Source: Arion vulgaris (taxonomy: Eukaryota > Mollusca > Gastropoda > Stylommatophora > Arionidae). Taken from it: DNA of 64,000 nt. A model generated the notes under the pieces. The model was not told where the DNA came from. It saw only the letters and a program-made list of their open reading frames with translations, and searched no databases. A program made the position numbers and the translations under genes. Below, in pieces: positions 10,703 through 23,420 of the stretch (its first letter is position 1; the number at the start of each line of letters is the position of its first letter). The stretch is from assembly GCA_020796225.1 (NCBI GenBank), contig CM036753.1, positions 86,028,941-86,092,940 on the forward strand, written 5' to 3'.

Positions 10703-11226
10703 CCAGACTAAACTATACAATTAGAAAGTATCACATCAGCTTGTGACATGCGATGTTATATACAATGGTAAATTTGTTTAGAATAAGTGGACAACATTCC
10801 GCAATGATGGCTGTAAACAAATCACACAAAAAAAGAAAATATTTCATAATAAAGATATACATGTAGGTCGACAAGTGATACTTAAGAAAATGTAGACATA
10901 CTTGGCTTAGGTTTCAGAGGTTGTATTTTGGAACCACTTTCCTGGTCGACCACCTATTCAACCTGTTAGTGATATCTGTGATGATAGAAACAATGAATTA
11001 GAACGAAAGCTTAATCTGGATTTGTCAGGGGAGAAGCCACTCAGATACTCCACACACATACACCACTCGTGAAAAAACACACCAAAGTACACACCGCACA
11101 CACTAACCCAATCGCATATACAATCCAGGAAAGCACACATAAGCATGAAAAAAGTTAATTGCATATCCTTTACATAACTATTCGAATCAACCCCAGCTTT
11201 TTAATACTGATTATGATTTTTCTGGG
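10703..11226. other. No recognisable gene
   Basis: AT-rich. A CA-rich segment at 11040-11150 gives chance open frames. Confidence 0.4.
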
Positions 11227-11227
11227 C

Positions 11228-11395
11228 ACTATTACGTTCAGTAGTTGACATTACTTTCTGAACGGGTGATGCCATCGTTCTTTTGTAAAAATCAATCGAA
11301 ACAATTTGCAACCAACATTTTCGCAGCGTGATTCAAACTCAGAACGTCGGGGTTAATAGACCGAGTCACTGTCCACTAAGCCACAGACGCCACCC
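11228..11395 (-). mobile_element. SINE family 2 copy
   Basis: Contains the family body 'acgttcagtag...ctttctgaacgggtg' and, at its right, the tRNA-like head complement ('gcgtgattcaaactcag', 'gaccgagtcactgtccacta', 'agccacagacgccacc'). It closely matches the head of the plus-strand copies at 33478 and 59455. Confidence 0.8.
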
Positions 11396-12205
11396 ACACA
11401 AACATACACACCGCAAACAATATCCACTGGCACACATATGAATGTGTTCATTTGAATACAGTAAAAGTAATTACAAATTATAATATAAAAGTACAGGTTT
11501 GTTGAATAACGTGGATTATTCAATTCCGCTTGTACGTCACATGGTTAGAATTAATTTATCATGAATATAATAACTTATCCTAACGGTTCTTAAACTGTAG
11601 TCAACGTAGAGACATGAATGAGCTCTACGTTTCCATTAGCCATTAGATATCGCTTGCCAAAAGAAATAAAAACAATCCTTTCATATGTTATCAAGTTTGA
11701 TCCAGCAACCAGTGTAGATTTCGTATACTTTTAAGCGTTGACAGGGCTACATAGTCCAACAACATCTGAACCACTGTTTATGTAGAGTAATGTAGATGAT
11801 ATGTATATGTTTGCGGGAATATTTATTTTATAGTTTTTTCATTTCATCTTATCTACACTGTTTATGCTTTTCTGCTGTTTAATCTTAGTCAAACAACTGT
11901 ATTTTTGCTCAGTTTTCTTCTATTTTTTTAGCTCACAATTTGCATAACCTTTTTGTTCGGTTATTTTGTTTAACTTTGGAAATGTTTGTTCTTACCAACA
12001 ATGGGTAGCTGAGCATCCGTTGACATGTTAATTTTAAGTTCAACAATTTCTACATTTATTCTTTTTTATTTGTTATTTGCTTTTTAAACTATATTGAACA
12101 ACTAGAGTTAGCCTTTAATTTAATATTTTTGTATATTTTGACTGAAAATGATGTTGGATGCTTTTTGATTCTAGGTTTATTTTTGCTCTATATTCTCTCT
12201 AACTA
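11396..12205. other. No recognisable gene
   Basis: Very AT-rich (T-rich after 11820). No coding or repeat signal apart from low complexity. Confidence 0.45.
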
Positions 12206-12207
12206 TC

Positions 12208-12292
12208 GGTTCTACATAGATGGAGCAATGTAGGTGCTACATAGATGGTGCACTGCCGGTGCTACATAGATGGTGCACTACCGTCTCAGGGC
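12208..12292. repeat. Tandem repeat, three units of about 27 bp
   Basis: Units share 'gctacatagatggtgcact' with small differences ('ggagcaatgtag', 'ggtgcactgccg', 'ggtgcactaccg'). Confidence 0.85.
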
Positions 12293-12606
12293 TCCAACAA
12301 ATCGAGTAAACATGGAAGCAGAAGAATTGTTAGAGAATTAGCGAAAAGTAAGCACAAGTCAGAGTGAACAGAAATTATTTAGAAGTAAAAGCGAACTTGA
12401 AATCATGTATTAGTTACTGGAACTTCCGAAATACAAAATAATGGGTATCAATTCTCTAACTACTCTTTTCTATTTTGACATCACTATATGGTTTAGTAAA
12501 CCAATTTCTAGCTGACAATAGCCATATAGTGTTCAGTTTTCCAATGCTACTTCTCTCGTAGTGAGACTTACTTAGAACGATGCCAGGCTGTCTTTGTGAA
12601 ACAGTG

Positions 12607-12897
12607 TCAATCTGACAACCGCCTTGATATGTACACATCATTAAACAAAGGTGTAATATCAAGTAACAATTCGTGATCAAGTATAGTAAATCTATAATGT
12701 GTTTGTCCATATAGACTGACTCCATATTTCAGACAACTGTGTTTTTCTTTGGCAAATCTTGAATGTTCCGGGCCAAAATAATTTCTGATTAATTTCAACG
12801 CGCGATGAAAGAAGTGGGACAAAGCTACCAATAATAAACATGACCTCGATTCAAGCCAGACTACTACATTCCATTTTAAACTTTGGCCGCAGCGCAA
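12607..12897 (-). pseudogene. Possible TPR-like coding remnant
   Basis: The minus strand has a 96-codon open frame. Its middle part reads HRALKLIRNYFGPEHSRFAK, which has the spacing of a tetratricopeptide helix pair of the kinesin-light-chain/APPBP2 type (A-L-x-I-R-x-x-x-G-P-x-H-x-x-x-A). The flanking residues do not continue a TPR, and the frame overlaps another open one, so this is either an exon fragment or a decayed copy. I recognise the motif, not the gene. Confidence 0.25.
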
Positions 12898-15125
12898 GGG
12901 TTAGTGTCTAGATCTGAAGGCACGTAGATTGTCATCGATCGGCCATTAATCTCTACTGTCAAATCTCCCTGTGATCAATGAACTGTTTTCGGGACGGAAG
13001 AAAACAATCATCTCTCTTGAGTTGCACTACTTGCCAATAGAAAATCCTCGCAGTACAGAAGGTCCGAACCTGCTTAACATTACATAACATGACATAGTGA
13101 CCATGAAAACCCATTATTTTTATTACGGTAAAATACTTGACAAAAGGCTTCCTGGACACTCTTCCTGCAACCACTCTGGTAAAATGAAAGGTGGAAAAAA
13201 CGTAACTGGTAAAGAAGGAGAGCAAAAAGTAATGATACACAGCCCCAAAGAAGGGACACAGAAATATGTTAGAGATGGCTGGAAAGTATGCAGTCTGACA
13301 GTGAAGTGAAGCCAAAAATAAGACTTTTATGGGAGTCTTTTATAACCCAGGTCGATGATGATAAGTCACTTCGGAATTTCAGACATTTATATCGGTGAAT
13401 AAACAGAAAGATTACATACACAATTCTTTTCTAATTTACACAGCTACTCCTTCACTATATTGATAACAGAGGTGTTTTTTTAGAAAAGGAGTAGAGGGTA
13501 CTTCAACTTTTTGTAACACAGAAGGACAATGATGATAGTTATAACCGCCAGGAGATTTGAAAAGTTATTGGTGACATTATAAACAATGAAGACAGTTATG
13601 TTTACTTAGTAACAAATGGTCATGTAGTAAATACAGCACTCCACTCTGAGCTTATGGTATTTAGCATCACTCCATCAAACAGCTCGACGAGATGGATATT
13701 AACGCGGTCGTAACGGATTTCAACTAAGGTATATTTAGGACTATGTTGGACAGACAAGAAATGAATGATCCAAACATTAAAGAGACATTAAATACCATCT
13801 CGCGTTGTTGTAAGAAGTCTGACTCTCAGGTCAATCCTGAGAATGCGTGTTGTGATATTCTTCGACTAATTCATTTGTCAAAGCTGATCTACCACGAGTC
13901 ACCTTAAATGAACATACTATCGAGCGTTCTGACAGGATGAACATTTTGGTACAATATTTTTCAGCAGCTTATCTGTCAAACACCAGTTTGAGAAAACGAC
14001 AACAACGTAACAGATTCAGTCTTGCAAAACTTAAGTTTATTTTATTCGCAAGCCTCGAAATCTGCTTGTCTTCTTGTTTCATCAAATAGTTATGTCCGCT
14101 GTGAAATGCAGCTTTGACATCCTCTCGATATCGAAATTAAGATTCGAACTCATTTATAGTTTAAAGGCATTGACCACAGTTATCGACTCCACTATATATA
14201 CTCGATTTATGAAGAAAATAAATTCTAAGCCTACTGTCGCCGCGTTCGCGTAAATCTATTAACGAAACCAAAGTCTATATGCAGATTACAGCGGACCAGA
14301 AACACGAACTATACAAGAATGCTAATGATACTAGGGCACGAGATGATTAATGCCAAACGGAATGGAGCATACAAGTCAAATACTTCTAGTGTAAGGAAGA
14401 GGGTTGCCATAGCTACCATAGAAAAGAAACCTCAAGCATGCGAAGAAATATTATGATCTTTGACATTTAAAAAAGAAAAATAAATTTTAAAAACAATGGT
14501 TAAACTAGTTCCGCTGCGAAATCAAAGGACCCGGATGAGACTAGAGTCTAAATGTCTGACAGGACAAAATGAAAGATTATTTGAAGTTTCGTGCAGTCTG
14601 AGACCATTGTTTACTATTGTAACACACAGATAATTCATTCCCTTCCATTTTCATATATAGAAACTTGTGGAGGACCGCGACAGTAAAATATATTGAAAAG
14701 GAGATTCGGTGTAATGCAAAGTTTGGGAACCGTTATTCTGTATGTTAAAAATTGATATTTGAGAAGCTCTTCTATTATTCATTAACCATCTGTTCTGTTA
14801 GTTGATGACACGGCAAATGAAATTAAATCTACAGCACGTTTTAATGAAGTTTAAATTACACGAATTATCACTTTACATAGCTTTCGACATCTGTTATGAA
14901 AGACTGAGCAACTATGAGTCTGTCCGGAGCACTATGATGTTGATTTGTTAACTAATATCCTTTGGAAATTAACAAACAATACACTCATATTTTATTTCTG
15001 GATCATACAAGAAGCTCATTAACATTCAGTAACCTTGTTTCTCAAATGAAAGACAGTGCTCTTAACATAAGAACATTCATTTCTATGTCACTTTACTTTT
15101 CTTGTGGATATTGTTGTTGCATACA
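12898..15125. other. No recognised gene
   Basis: Contains two opposing open frames near 12959-13315 (one Phe-rich on the minus strand, one Lys/Gly-rich on the plus strand), with no recognisable domain. Short open stretches near 13740-13880 (+) and 14330-14460 (+) are also unrecognised. No splice-site pair could be defended. Confidence 0.4.
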
Positions 15126-15129
15126 ACTT

Positions 15130-16110
15130 GAACAAACAAAAACTCTGTATCGAACTTGAACAAAAAAACCTTGTATCGAACTTGAACAAAAAAACCTCTG
15201 CATCGAACCTGAACCAAAAACCCCTGTATCGAACTAGAAAAACACACCTTTGTATCGAACTTGAACAAAACAAAATTTGTATCGAACTTGAACAAAACAA
15301 AATTTGTATCGAACTTGAACAAAACAAAATTTGTATCGAACTTGAACAAAACAAAATTTGTATCGAACTTGAACAAAACAAAATTTGTATCGAACTTGAA
15401 CAAAACAAAATTTGTATCGAACTTGAAGAAAGAAAATATGTATCGAGCTTGAATTAAAAAAATCCGTTGTATCAAACTAGAAAAAAACGCTCTGTATCGA
15501 GCTAAAACAAAAAAAAAGACCTCTGTATCGGACTTGAACAAAAACCTCTGTATTGAACTAGAACAAAAAACCTCTGTATCAATCTTGAACAAAAAATCTT
15601 CGTATTTGAATAAAAAAAACCTTTGTATCGTACCAGAACAAAAAACCTTTCATCGAACTTGAATTAAAAAACCCTCTATATCGAGCTTGAACCAAAAACA
15701 CTCTGTATCGAACTTGAATAAAAAACTTTTGTATCGAACTCGAACTAAAAAAATCACCTTTTGTATCGAACTGAACTAACACACTTTTGTATCCACATGA
15801 AGAAACAACCTTTGTATCAAACTTGAAGAAACAACTTTTATACCGATCTAGAAAAACAACTTTGTACCGAACTAGAAAAACAACTTTGTATCGAACTTTA
15901 AAAACAACCCAACTTTGCACCGAACTTGAAGAAACAACTTTTGTACCTAACTTGAAAAACAACTTTGTATCGAGCTTGAAAACCCAACTTTGTACCGAAC
16001 TTGAAAAATAACTTTGTATCGATCTTGAAATAAAAATCCATTATATCGAACTTGAAAAAACAAACCAATTTATCGATATAAAAAACCACACATCTGTATC
16101 GAGATTTTAC
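15130..16110. repeat. Minisatellite, 27-bp unit, about 38 copies
   Basis: The consensus is 'ttgtatcgaacttgaacaaaa' plus a short A/C-rich spacer. The centre (about 15255-15425) holds six almost identical 27-bp units; outward the units diverge and vary from about 24 to 30 bp. Because 27 is divisible by 3, open frames run through the centre on both strands (repeats such as CSSSIQILF); these are artefacts of the repeat. Confidence 0.97.
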
Positions 16111-16383
16111 ACTGAGAACAGAACTGGAAACTGGCTTATTCACACAGGTCTGGGATAATCATTTAGGACATCAAGTAAGGGAATGGGGGACACATACAAT
16201 TTTCAATATTTAGTTTACCTTGACAATTATGTATATCTTTAGTCCGTTGAACATATTGCTAGTTTGTTAAACGCATCTTTAGTTTGCTGAACTTATCATT
16301 ATTTTGTTGAACATATTTTGATTTGTCAGGACATGGGCAGAGTAAGAAAGTTATAGTTTATGCGATACAGTATTGTAGTTTTA

Positions 16384-16452
16384 CCAAATACAAAAACAAT
16401 AACAATACACAGCAACGTTTCGATCAAAAGGCCTTTATCAAGCAAAGGATAC
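16384..16452 (-). mobile_element. Penelope-like motif repeat, copy 1
   Basis: On the minus strand: TTGATAAAGGCCTTTTGATC followed by GAAACGTTGCTGTG and an 'attgttattgtttttg' stretch. The same segment occurs at 28716-28770, and a diverged form occurs at 23421-23490. Words of this type (TGAT-palindrome-GAAACGTT) are, to my knowledge, found near the ends of Penelope-like retroelements that carry hammerhead motifs. No reverse transcriptase is present here. Confidence 0.4.
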
Positions 16453-17340
16453 AACATGAGTGACGAATTTCACTTATTTCGCATCACACTAAATATAAAT
16501 TACGATAATAACATCATAACGGCCCTAAAATGAAAATATGTGACCAAAAACGAATAACGAAATAAATGCAAAATACTAAAAGTGGAAAAAAGAGGAGAAA
16601 CAATAAAAAAGTCAAATATACATATAACTTTTATATTCTTCTTTCTTCCACTTCTAATTTTATTTTGCATTTGTTTCGTTGTTGTATTGTACATTGATTT
16701 GACGTGTTTCGCCATTGCTTCATAGTTTTACTTCAGTCTTCCCCTATATCGATAGTTTACAAGATATTGCGTTTGCAAAAATAACCTTCTCATATGGAGG
16801 TTTGTCCTTCCTCTTGTAAAATTCAGATCTCATAATATTTATTCCTGAAAATTACAGATTGACATCTAATAAACGAAACAAATATTAATTAATAAACCTT
16901 CTGGTAGCTGTGCAGTACTCCATGGAAGTAAACCCTCTAAAGGCTGCGTTCGGGAAAAGCTGTGCGCTTTATACGCGATCTTTTTTTAAAATTGTATAAT
17001 GATATCACAGTGATAAGAAGTGACTGTATTTACACGAACCTATCACGACTTTACGTTTTGTGCCTTTATTGATGTACACATCTACAGTGTGAAAGGATTG
17101 GAGCTTTTAATAATACTGGTTTCTATCTTTTAAGCAGGGACTGTGACGCTAGATTTGGTAAAAGTAACCTTACTTGTCTACACAGACAAAATGTAAGGAA
17201 ACTATTTGATGCATCTTATGCATAGTTGTCGTATAGTATTGAAATAACTCGTTTTGAAGTTATCTATCACATCACTATGTCATGTGGTTTAACTTAATGG
17301 TGTACAGACTAAATTTATGTGTGTAATGGGAGAACGATTT
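16453..17340. other. No recognisable gene
   Basis: AT-rich with no coding signal. A phrase repeated three times near 16240-16320 ('agtttgttgaac'-like) is a weak short repeat. Confidence 0.4.
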
Positions 17341-17343
17341 TTC

Positions 17344-17430
17344 TGTCATAACGGTTACAACTTATAGTGCTTTTCTTTGATTTATTGGTGTCATAACGGT
17401 TACAACTTATAGTGCTTTTCTTTGATTAGA
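17344..17430. repeat. Tandem duplication, two units of 45 bp
   Basis: 'tgtcataacggttacaactt...cttttctttgatt' occurs at 17344 and again at 17389, virtually identical. Confidence 0.93.
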
Positions 17431-17649
17431 TTGGGGAGGTGGTATTTTCTTGATATTTGAAATATTAATATTTATTTGTCCATTTCTTTCTTTCTGCTAT
17501 TCGCAACAATTTAGATTTAGTTTTCTTTTCTTTTTTAAAATCAGTGTTAAAATATAAAATAGGATTTCCTAAGCTTTTTTCAGAACTTAGCATATGAAGT
17601 GATTGTCACTTAAATTGTCTCGATCCTAGTATGCAGGAAGTAGGAAAGT

Positions 17650-17740
17650 CTATTTCTATCTTCACGTGGGGAACGTGGATTGTGAGATTGAGCTCACAAC
17701 CCTCTTATGTCCGAATCGATATGCGAATGCTTATATCTTA
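17650..17740 (-). mobile_element. tRNA-like SINE head (weak)
   Basis: The minus strand gives 'ttagcttaagatataagcat' then 'gggttgtgagctcaatctc', spaced like Pol III A and B boxes. The body is not identifiable. Confidence 0.3.
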
Positions 17741-17771
17741 AGCTAATTCATCTCATGAATCATTGTTACTA

Positions 17772-19950
17772 TAGTCTGTCCATTAATTCGTGAGCACGTT
17801 TGAAATTGATTTTCTCGAAAACTACCTGTTGGATCTCAGTGATTTTTGCAAGCAGCCTTAGAATATCCATGACGCTAGAGAAATATTTTTTCCAAGAAAA
17901 TTTAATGTAGTTTGAAATATTTCTTCTTCAGGTTATATTAAAATCAACCTCACCGGATTGTACACAATAGTAACAGATCTACGGTACACAGACGCGTTGT
18001 TCTAAAAATACATTATGGTAACATTGAAATATCGTGCGTAAACAACAATTTCACGGGAATTCCCGTGCACCGAACCTAGTCGACTTTGAACGCGGAAAGC
18101 ATATGACGTTATAATTGGGATACCGTTGTATAGTCATAGGTGTATCTCGCTATTTGTATGAAGCTATTGTATCATATTTGTTGGCTTATCAAAACTGACA
18201 TTGATATCACATTCATAATGAGTCTGAAGTGCACATTTATAACAATGCAGAAGGTTACAGTTTTACTATACCAACACTTCGTAGGGAATCTAAGAGAGGT
18301 CATCTATATTGCGATATTCATAACCCTGAGAAACGAACGCAACTGGCGCTTGGTCTGAATAGAGAATCCTTTTCCCGATGGATTAAACAGGACACAAAGT
18401 GCACTAATGTCAAGCAAGGAAGGAAAAGAACAATTGACAACTTTGGCATAGATGTCATAAGACGGGAGCTCTTGAAAATGTTTGCGACAAATCAACTTGT
18501 TACTCTCAGGAAACTGAAATTAAAACTGCAATCAGATTGCAGCATAGACATTCTAAAAGTACTCTATGGAAAATTGTAAGAGCCGCCGGCTTCACCTTCA
18601 GAAAAACTATAGGCGGCAGGAATATTATTTGTGAAAACCACATTTAATTGCTGCCCGAAGTAAATACCTGAGGCAGATCCGTGAGCGGCGAGGCAAGGCT
18701 ATGATATTGTATATTTGGACGAATCCTTGGTCAATGCTCACCACACCAATGCTAAAGAATGGCAATCAGTAGACGGTAAACAGAAAAGAAAAATACCAAG
18801 CAGCAAAGGCCAGCGTATTATACTAACACATGCAGGAAGTAGTGAAGAAGGTCTTGCCCATGACGCTGGACTTTTTTGAAATCAAAAGGACGGTAGAGAC
18901 TACCACACATAAATGAATGGACATATTTTCAGGCACTGGATGGAGAAAGATCTACTTCCAATTCTAAATAGACCATCATGCTTGGTAATGGATAATGCAT
19001 CCTATCACAACGCAGTATCAGCGGAAGACAAAGTACCAACTGCATCAAATACAAAAGATCAAATTAGGACTTGGCTTGCTAAGGAAAATGTCAGCTTCGA
19101 TGATACATATTTGAAACCCGAGTTGTTGCACCTGGTGAGGATGACAAATAAGACAAAGGTGTTTCATATTGACAAAATCATTGCGGAATACGGCCACACG
19201 TCTTTGCGACTACCTCCATATCATGCTCACCTCAATCCGATAGAGCTTGTCTGGGCTAAAGTAAAAGGTCAAGTTGCCGAACAGAACAGGACGTTTAAAA
19301 TGTGTGATGTTGAAGTTCTGACACGTGAGTCCTCTCAATGATAGACATGCAGTTCTGGAAGAAGTGTGTTGAACATGTGCTCCGAGAGGAAGACGAGTAC
19401 TGGCACCGAGATGGATTACAATTTGTCCAGCCAGTAACAATTATCAACCTCATGGAATCGTCAGATTCGGGATGATACAAATCATATTTTGATTACAGAC
19501 TGAGAAATAGCAACGTATACATTTCCATATCCAAATGCGTCTACCATCATACAATTTGTGGTGAAGTTAAGACACCCTGGGGTCTAATGGTGACCGAAGG
19601 GAGGACTAACTGTTGCATATTGTATCCAAGTTCACGATTGCACATAAAGGGCAACACAATTGATTACTTGACCTATCAAGTTAATATGGAGATACACCTA
19701 TGAATAGAATTGACATGGACAAATTCTAGGATTACTGTAAAATCTAAAATTTGAGCCCCGTATTTGCAATTGTCATAAAAGATCAAAGGAATTCGCCGAT
19801 GTGCAAAATCCGTAGCATCTATGAACTACTGCTTTGCTTTATTTTAGCGTCATGGATATTCTAAGGCTGCATGCAAAAATCACTGAGATCCAACAGGTAG
19901 TTTTCGAGAAAATCAATTTCAAACGTGCTCACGAATTAATGGACAGACTA
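17772..19950 (+). mobile_element. Tc1/mariner-type DNA transposon with 106-bp TIRs (Sailor-like)
   Basis: TA duplications flank the element at 17770-17771 and 19951-19952. The terminal inverted repeats (17772-17877 and 19845-19950) start TAGTCTGTCCATTAATTCGT and differ at about one position. Total length is 2179 bp with one decayed transposase gene between the repeats. TA target, TIRs and DDE transposase place it in the IS630-Tc1-mariner group. The D-to-E spacing of 83 residues is close to the DD82E of the Sailor group. Near-identical TIRs but several coding lesions suggest either a moderately old insertion or mobilisation in trans. Confidence 0.93.
18220..19475 (+). pseudogene. Decayed DDE transposase (DD83E, Sailor-like)
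   Basis: The first frame (about 18229-18576) holds the N-terminal helix-turn-helix half (ALGLNRESFSRWIKQ, LVTLRKLKLKL, then ILKVLY). A frameshift follows, and the next frame gives 'WKIVRAAGFTFRK'. The catalytic core reads VYLDES (first Asp at 18718), LVMDNASYH (second Asp at 18991) and LPPYHAHLNPIELVW (Glu at 19243). The second Asp and the Glu are 83 residues apart. The C-terminus after another frameshift reads WKKCVEHVLREEDEYW and ends ESSDSG. In-frame stops occur just before 18913 and near 18873. All three catalytic acids remain, but no intact protein can be made. In the family this enzyme cuts and reinserts the element at TA sites. Confidence 0.88.
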
Positions 19951-19959
19951 TAGAATAAT

Positions 19960-20295
19960 TTCTCATCACAACATTTCCAGCTACAACACTTATTTCAGTT
20001 TATGGAACGGACAGTTATTTTACTTTTTATTCTTCAGCGATCAAACAGTGATCCTGACGCTTCTGTAGTACATCACTTAGTGGTATCTGCATTGATTTGC
20101 CAGATGTTATGTAGTTTCTTTCACTCAAACATTGTTATTACATCATTGAGTGTTTCTGACCTAAAACGTATTGGTCAAAAGTTTCAGAAATATAAACATA
20201 ATAGCTAAAAGACATCATTACAGTACAATGATAAAGGTCGTTGATATTCAAATTTAATTTGGCAGTTTATGTGTGTTGCAGTCATAGTTTTACTG
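19960..20295. other. No recognised gene
   Basis: Short open frame at 20002-20208 (+) without a recognisable motif. Confidence 0.4.
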
Positions 20296-20299
20296 CAGT

Positions 20300-22330
20300 T
20301 TTTTGTATGTGGTACACTCTGGGTTTTATTACATCTTCTTTGTGCGTGATGTTGCTCTGTGTTTTACTAATCTTCTTTGTGCTTGATGTAACTCTGTGTT
20401 TTACTAATCTTCTTTGTGCGTGATGTAGCTCTGTGTTTTACTAATCTTCTTTGTGCGTGATGTAGCTCTGTGTTTCACTAATCTTCTTTGTGCGTGATGT
20501 AACTCTGTGTTTTACTAAATCTTCATTGTGCGTGGTGTAACTCTGTGTTTTACTAAATCTTCTTTGTGCGTGATGTAGCTCTGTGTTTTACTAATCTTCT
20601 TTGTGCGTGGTGTAACTCTGTGTTTTACTAATCTTCTTTGTGCGTGATGTAACTCTGTGTTTTACTACATCTTCTTTGTGCGTGGTGTAACTCTGTGTTT
20701 TACTACATCTTCTTTGTGCGTGGTGTAACTCTGTGTTTTACTAAATCTTCTTTGTGCGTGATGTAACTCTGTGTTTTACTAAATCTTCTTTGTGCGTAAT
20801 GTAGCTCTGTGTTTTACTAATCTTCTTTGTGCGTGATGTAACTCTGTGTTTTACTAATCTTCTTTGTGCGTGATGTAGCTCTGTGTTTTACTAATCTTCT
20901 TTGTGCGTGGTGTAACTCTGTGTTTTACTAAATCTTCTTTGTGCGTGATGTAGCTCTGTGTTTTACTAATCTTCTTTGTGCGTGATGTAACTCTGTGTTT
21001 TACTAAATCTTCATTGTGCGTGGTGTAACTCTGTGTTTTACTAATCTTCTTTGTGCGTGGTGTAACTCTGTATTTTACTACATCTTCTTTGTGCGTGGTG
21101 TAACTCTGTGTTTTACTAAATCTTCTTTGTGCGTGATGTAGCTCTGTGTTTTACTAATCTTCTTTGTGCGTGATGTAACTCTGTGTTTTACTACATCTTC
21201 TTTGTGCGTGGTGTAACTCTGTGTTTTACTAATCTTCTTTGTGCGTGATGTAGCTCTGTGTTTTACTAATCTTCTTTGTGCGTGATGTAACTCTGTGTTT
21301 TACTAATCTTCTTTGTGCGTGATGTAGCTCTGTGTTTTACTAATCTTCTTTGTGCGTGATGTAGCTCTGTGTTTTACTAATCTTCTTTGTGCGTGATGTA
21401 ACTCTGTGTTTTACTACATCTTCTTTGTGCGTTGTGTAACTCTGTGTTTTACTAAATCTTCTTTGTGCGTGATGTAGCTCTGTGTTTTACTAATCTTCTT
21501 TGTGCGTGATGTAACTCTGTGTTTTACTACATCTTCTTTGTGCGTTGTGTAACTCTGTGTTTTACTAAATCTTCTTTGTGCGTGATGTAGCTCTGTGTTT
21601 TACTAATCTTCTTTGTGCGTGATGTAACTCTGTGTTTTACTACATCTTCTTTGTGCGTGGTGTAACTCTGTGTTTTACTAAATCTTCTTTGTGCGTGGTG
21701 TAACTCTGTGTTTTACTAAATCTTCTTTGTGCGTGATGTAGCTCTGTGTTTTACTAATCTTCTTTGTGCGTGGTGTAGTTCTGTGTTTTACTAAATCTTC
21801 TTTGTGCGTAATGTAGCTCTGTGTTTTACTAATCTTCTTTGTGCGTGATGTAGCTCTGTGTTTTACTAATCTTCTTTGTGCGTGATGTAGCTTTGTGTTT
21901 TACTAATCTTCCTTGTGCGTGATGTAGCTCTGTGTTTTACTAATCTTCTTTGTGCGTGATGTAACTCTGTGTTTTACTACATCTTCTTTGTGCGTGATGT
22001 AACTCTGTGTTTTACTAATCTTCTTTGTGCGTGATGTAGCCCTGTGTTTTACTAATCTTCTTTGTGCGTGATGTAGCTCTGTGTTTTACTACATCTTCTT
22101 TGTGCGTGGTGTAGCTCTGTGTTTTACTACATCTTCTTTGTGCGTGGTGTAACTCTGTGTTGTACTAATCTTCTTTGTGCGTGATGTAGCTCTGTGTTTT
22201 ACTATATCTTCTTTGTGCGTGGTGTAGCTCTGTGTTTTACTAATCTTCTTTGTGCGTGATGTAATTCGGTGTTTTACTAATCTTCTTTGTGCGTGGTGTA
22301 GACTAGTGTTTTGCTGAGTTGACTTTGCTT
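20300..22330. repeat. Minisatellite array, 37/38-bp unit, about 54 copies
   Basis: The unit is 'ctctgtgttttactaatctt' then 'ctttgtgcgtgatgtaa'. Variants are 37 bp (actaatc) or 38 bp (actaaatc, actacatc) and differ at the gatgta/ggtgta and aac/agc positions. A rare 'gttgtgtaac' variant occurs at 21431 and again 113 bp later at 21544 (37+38+38), which shows trimer higher-order amplification. The units at the right edge (after 22260) are more diverged. Confidence 0.98.
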
Positions 22331-23420
22331 GGTGTAAACCAGTGGCAGTTCACATGGTTCAATCACAGACATATGTGGTTCAATTCACGATACAGTCGGT
22401 TCCCTAGCCTGTCCATCAGAAAATAAGTTTTGAAACTTTCCTAGTTTGTGAATTATTCAGGACAATTGCAATAGCTCCTGTAAGTGCACTACTGTAGACA
22501 CTTTCAGATACCTGAGTTAAACACTTATCTGTTATCGTCCAACGTGCATTTTCAGTTCTAACCACTATTCCTTTGGGTTTTACCGTACAAATACTTGACT
22601 TGTACACAATTCTGTGTCTGTGATATTAAAACAGCTTTTTAAAAGATTAAGGGCGCTCAAAGGTCAAGGAATTACCTCATTGTAGGGGGTTTCATGATAT
22701 TAATTGGGTTCCAGTTAGCAGAAATGCCATGCTATCTGCTGAGAATATTGCACAACGTATTAACACTGCAGATCCGGCAACAATCCTATTGATCATTGAA
22801 AAATAGCATCCCCTTGAACTGAATGCGAGGCCCAAATTCAAAACCACGACATTCGGAATATAAAACAAATACCACAGAAACATGCAATTTAATTTAAAAC
22901 AGGTAAACCAGGTTAACAAAGAATGTTATCAATCAACGTTGACAATTTGTTTTACTAGTTATCTCATATTATATGACGCCGCAACGCCATAGTTGTTATC
23001 ATGATGCTCATATTCACGTTAATTGTAACCATTTTATCTGCATCGACAGTGTGTGAATGAAGTCAGCAAATTTTAGTGTTGATATCGTTACATCCGATAT
23101 AATATCTAGTCTAATTATTCTCACGCAAGCTCGATGTAGAACGGTATAACATATAAGATGTCCCTTGGATCTTGTGATAAATGTTATCAGTGAAGTACTG
23201 ACATGAGATTCACAATCATTCTCTCAAGTATCCTCATAATTTAGATCATATTAGTGAATCTTTAAAACTATCATTTATATTAGTATTTCTACCGTTATTA
23301 CAATACAAAATTCACTAATGAAAACAGAAAATAAATTTAGCAATATACAAATTATTATTAGTTTAACAACTATATGATATATTGCAACAAACGTATCACA
23401 GGTGAAAAACAAGGACATTT
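22331..23420. other. No recognised gene
   Basis: AT-rich. A weak tRNA-like phrase on the minus strand near 22830-22860 was not convincing. No coding signal. Confidence 0.4.

Noticed and set aside
12959..13315. 118-codon minus-strand and 70-codon plus-strand frames
   Set aside because: They are opposing and overlapping, with no recognisable domain, signal or splice pair; not enough to call a gene.
15130..16110. Repetitive protein genes on both strands across the 27-bp array
   Set aside because: Frames stay open only because the unit length is a multiple of three and lacks stops; there are no start context, splice sites or flanking domain.
20300..22330. CRISPR-like regular array
   Set aside because: Units are contiguous 37/38-bp copies with no unique spacers, in a eukaryotic context; it is a minisatellite.
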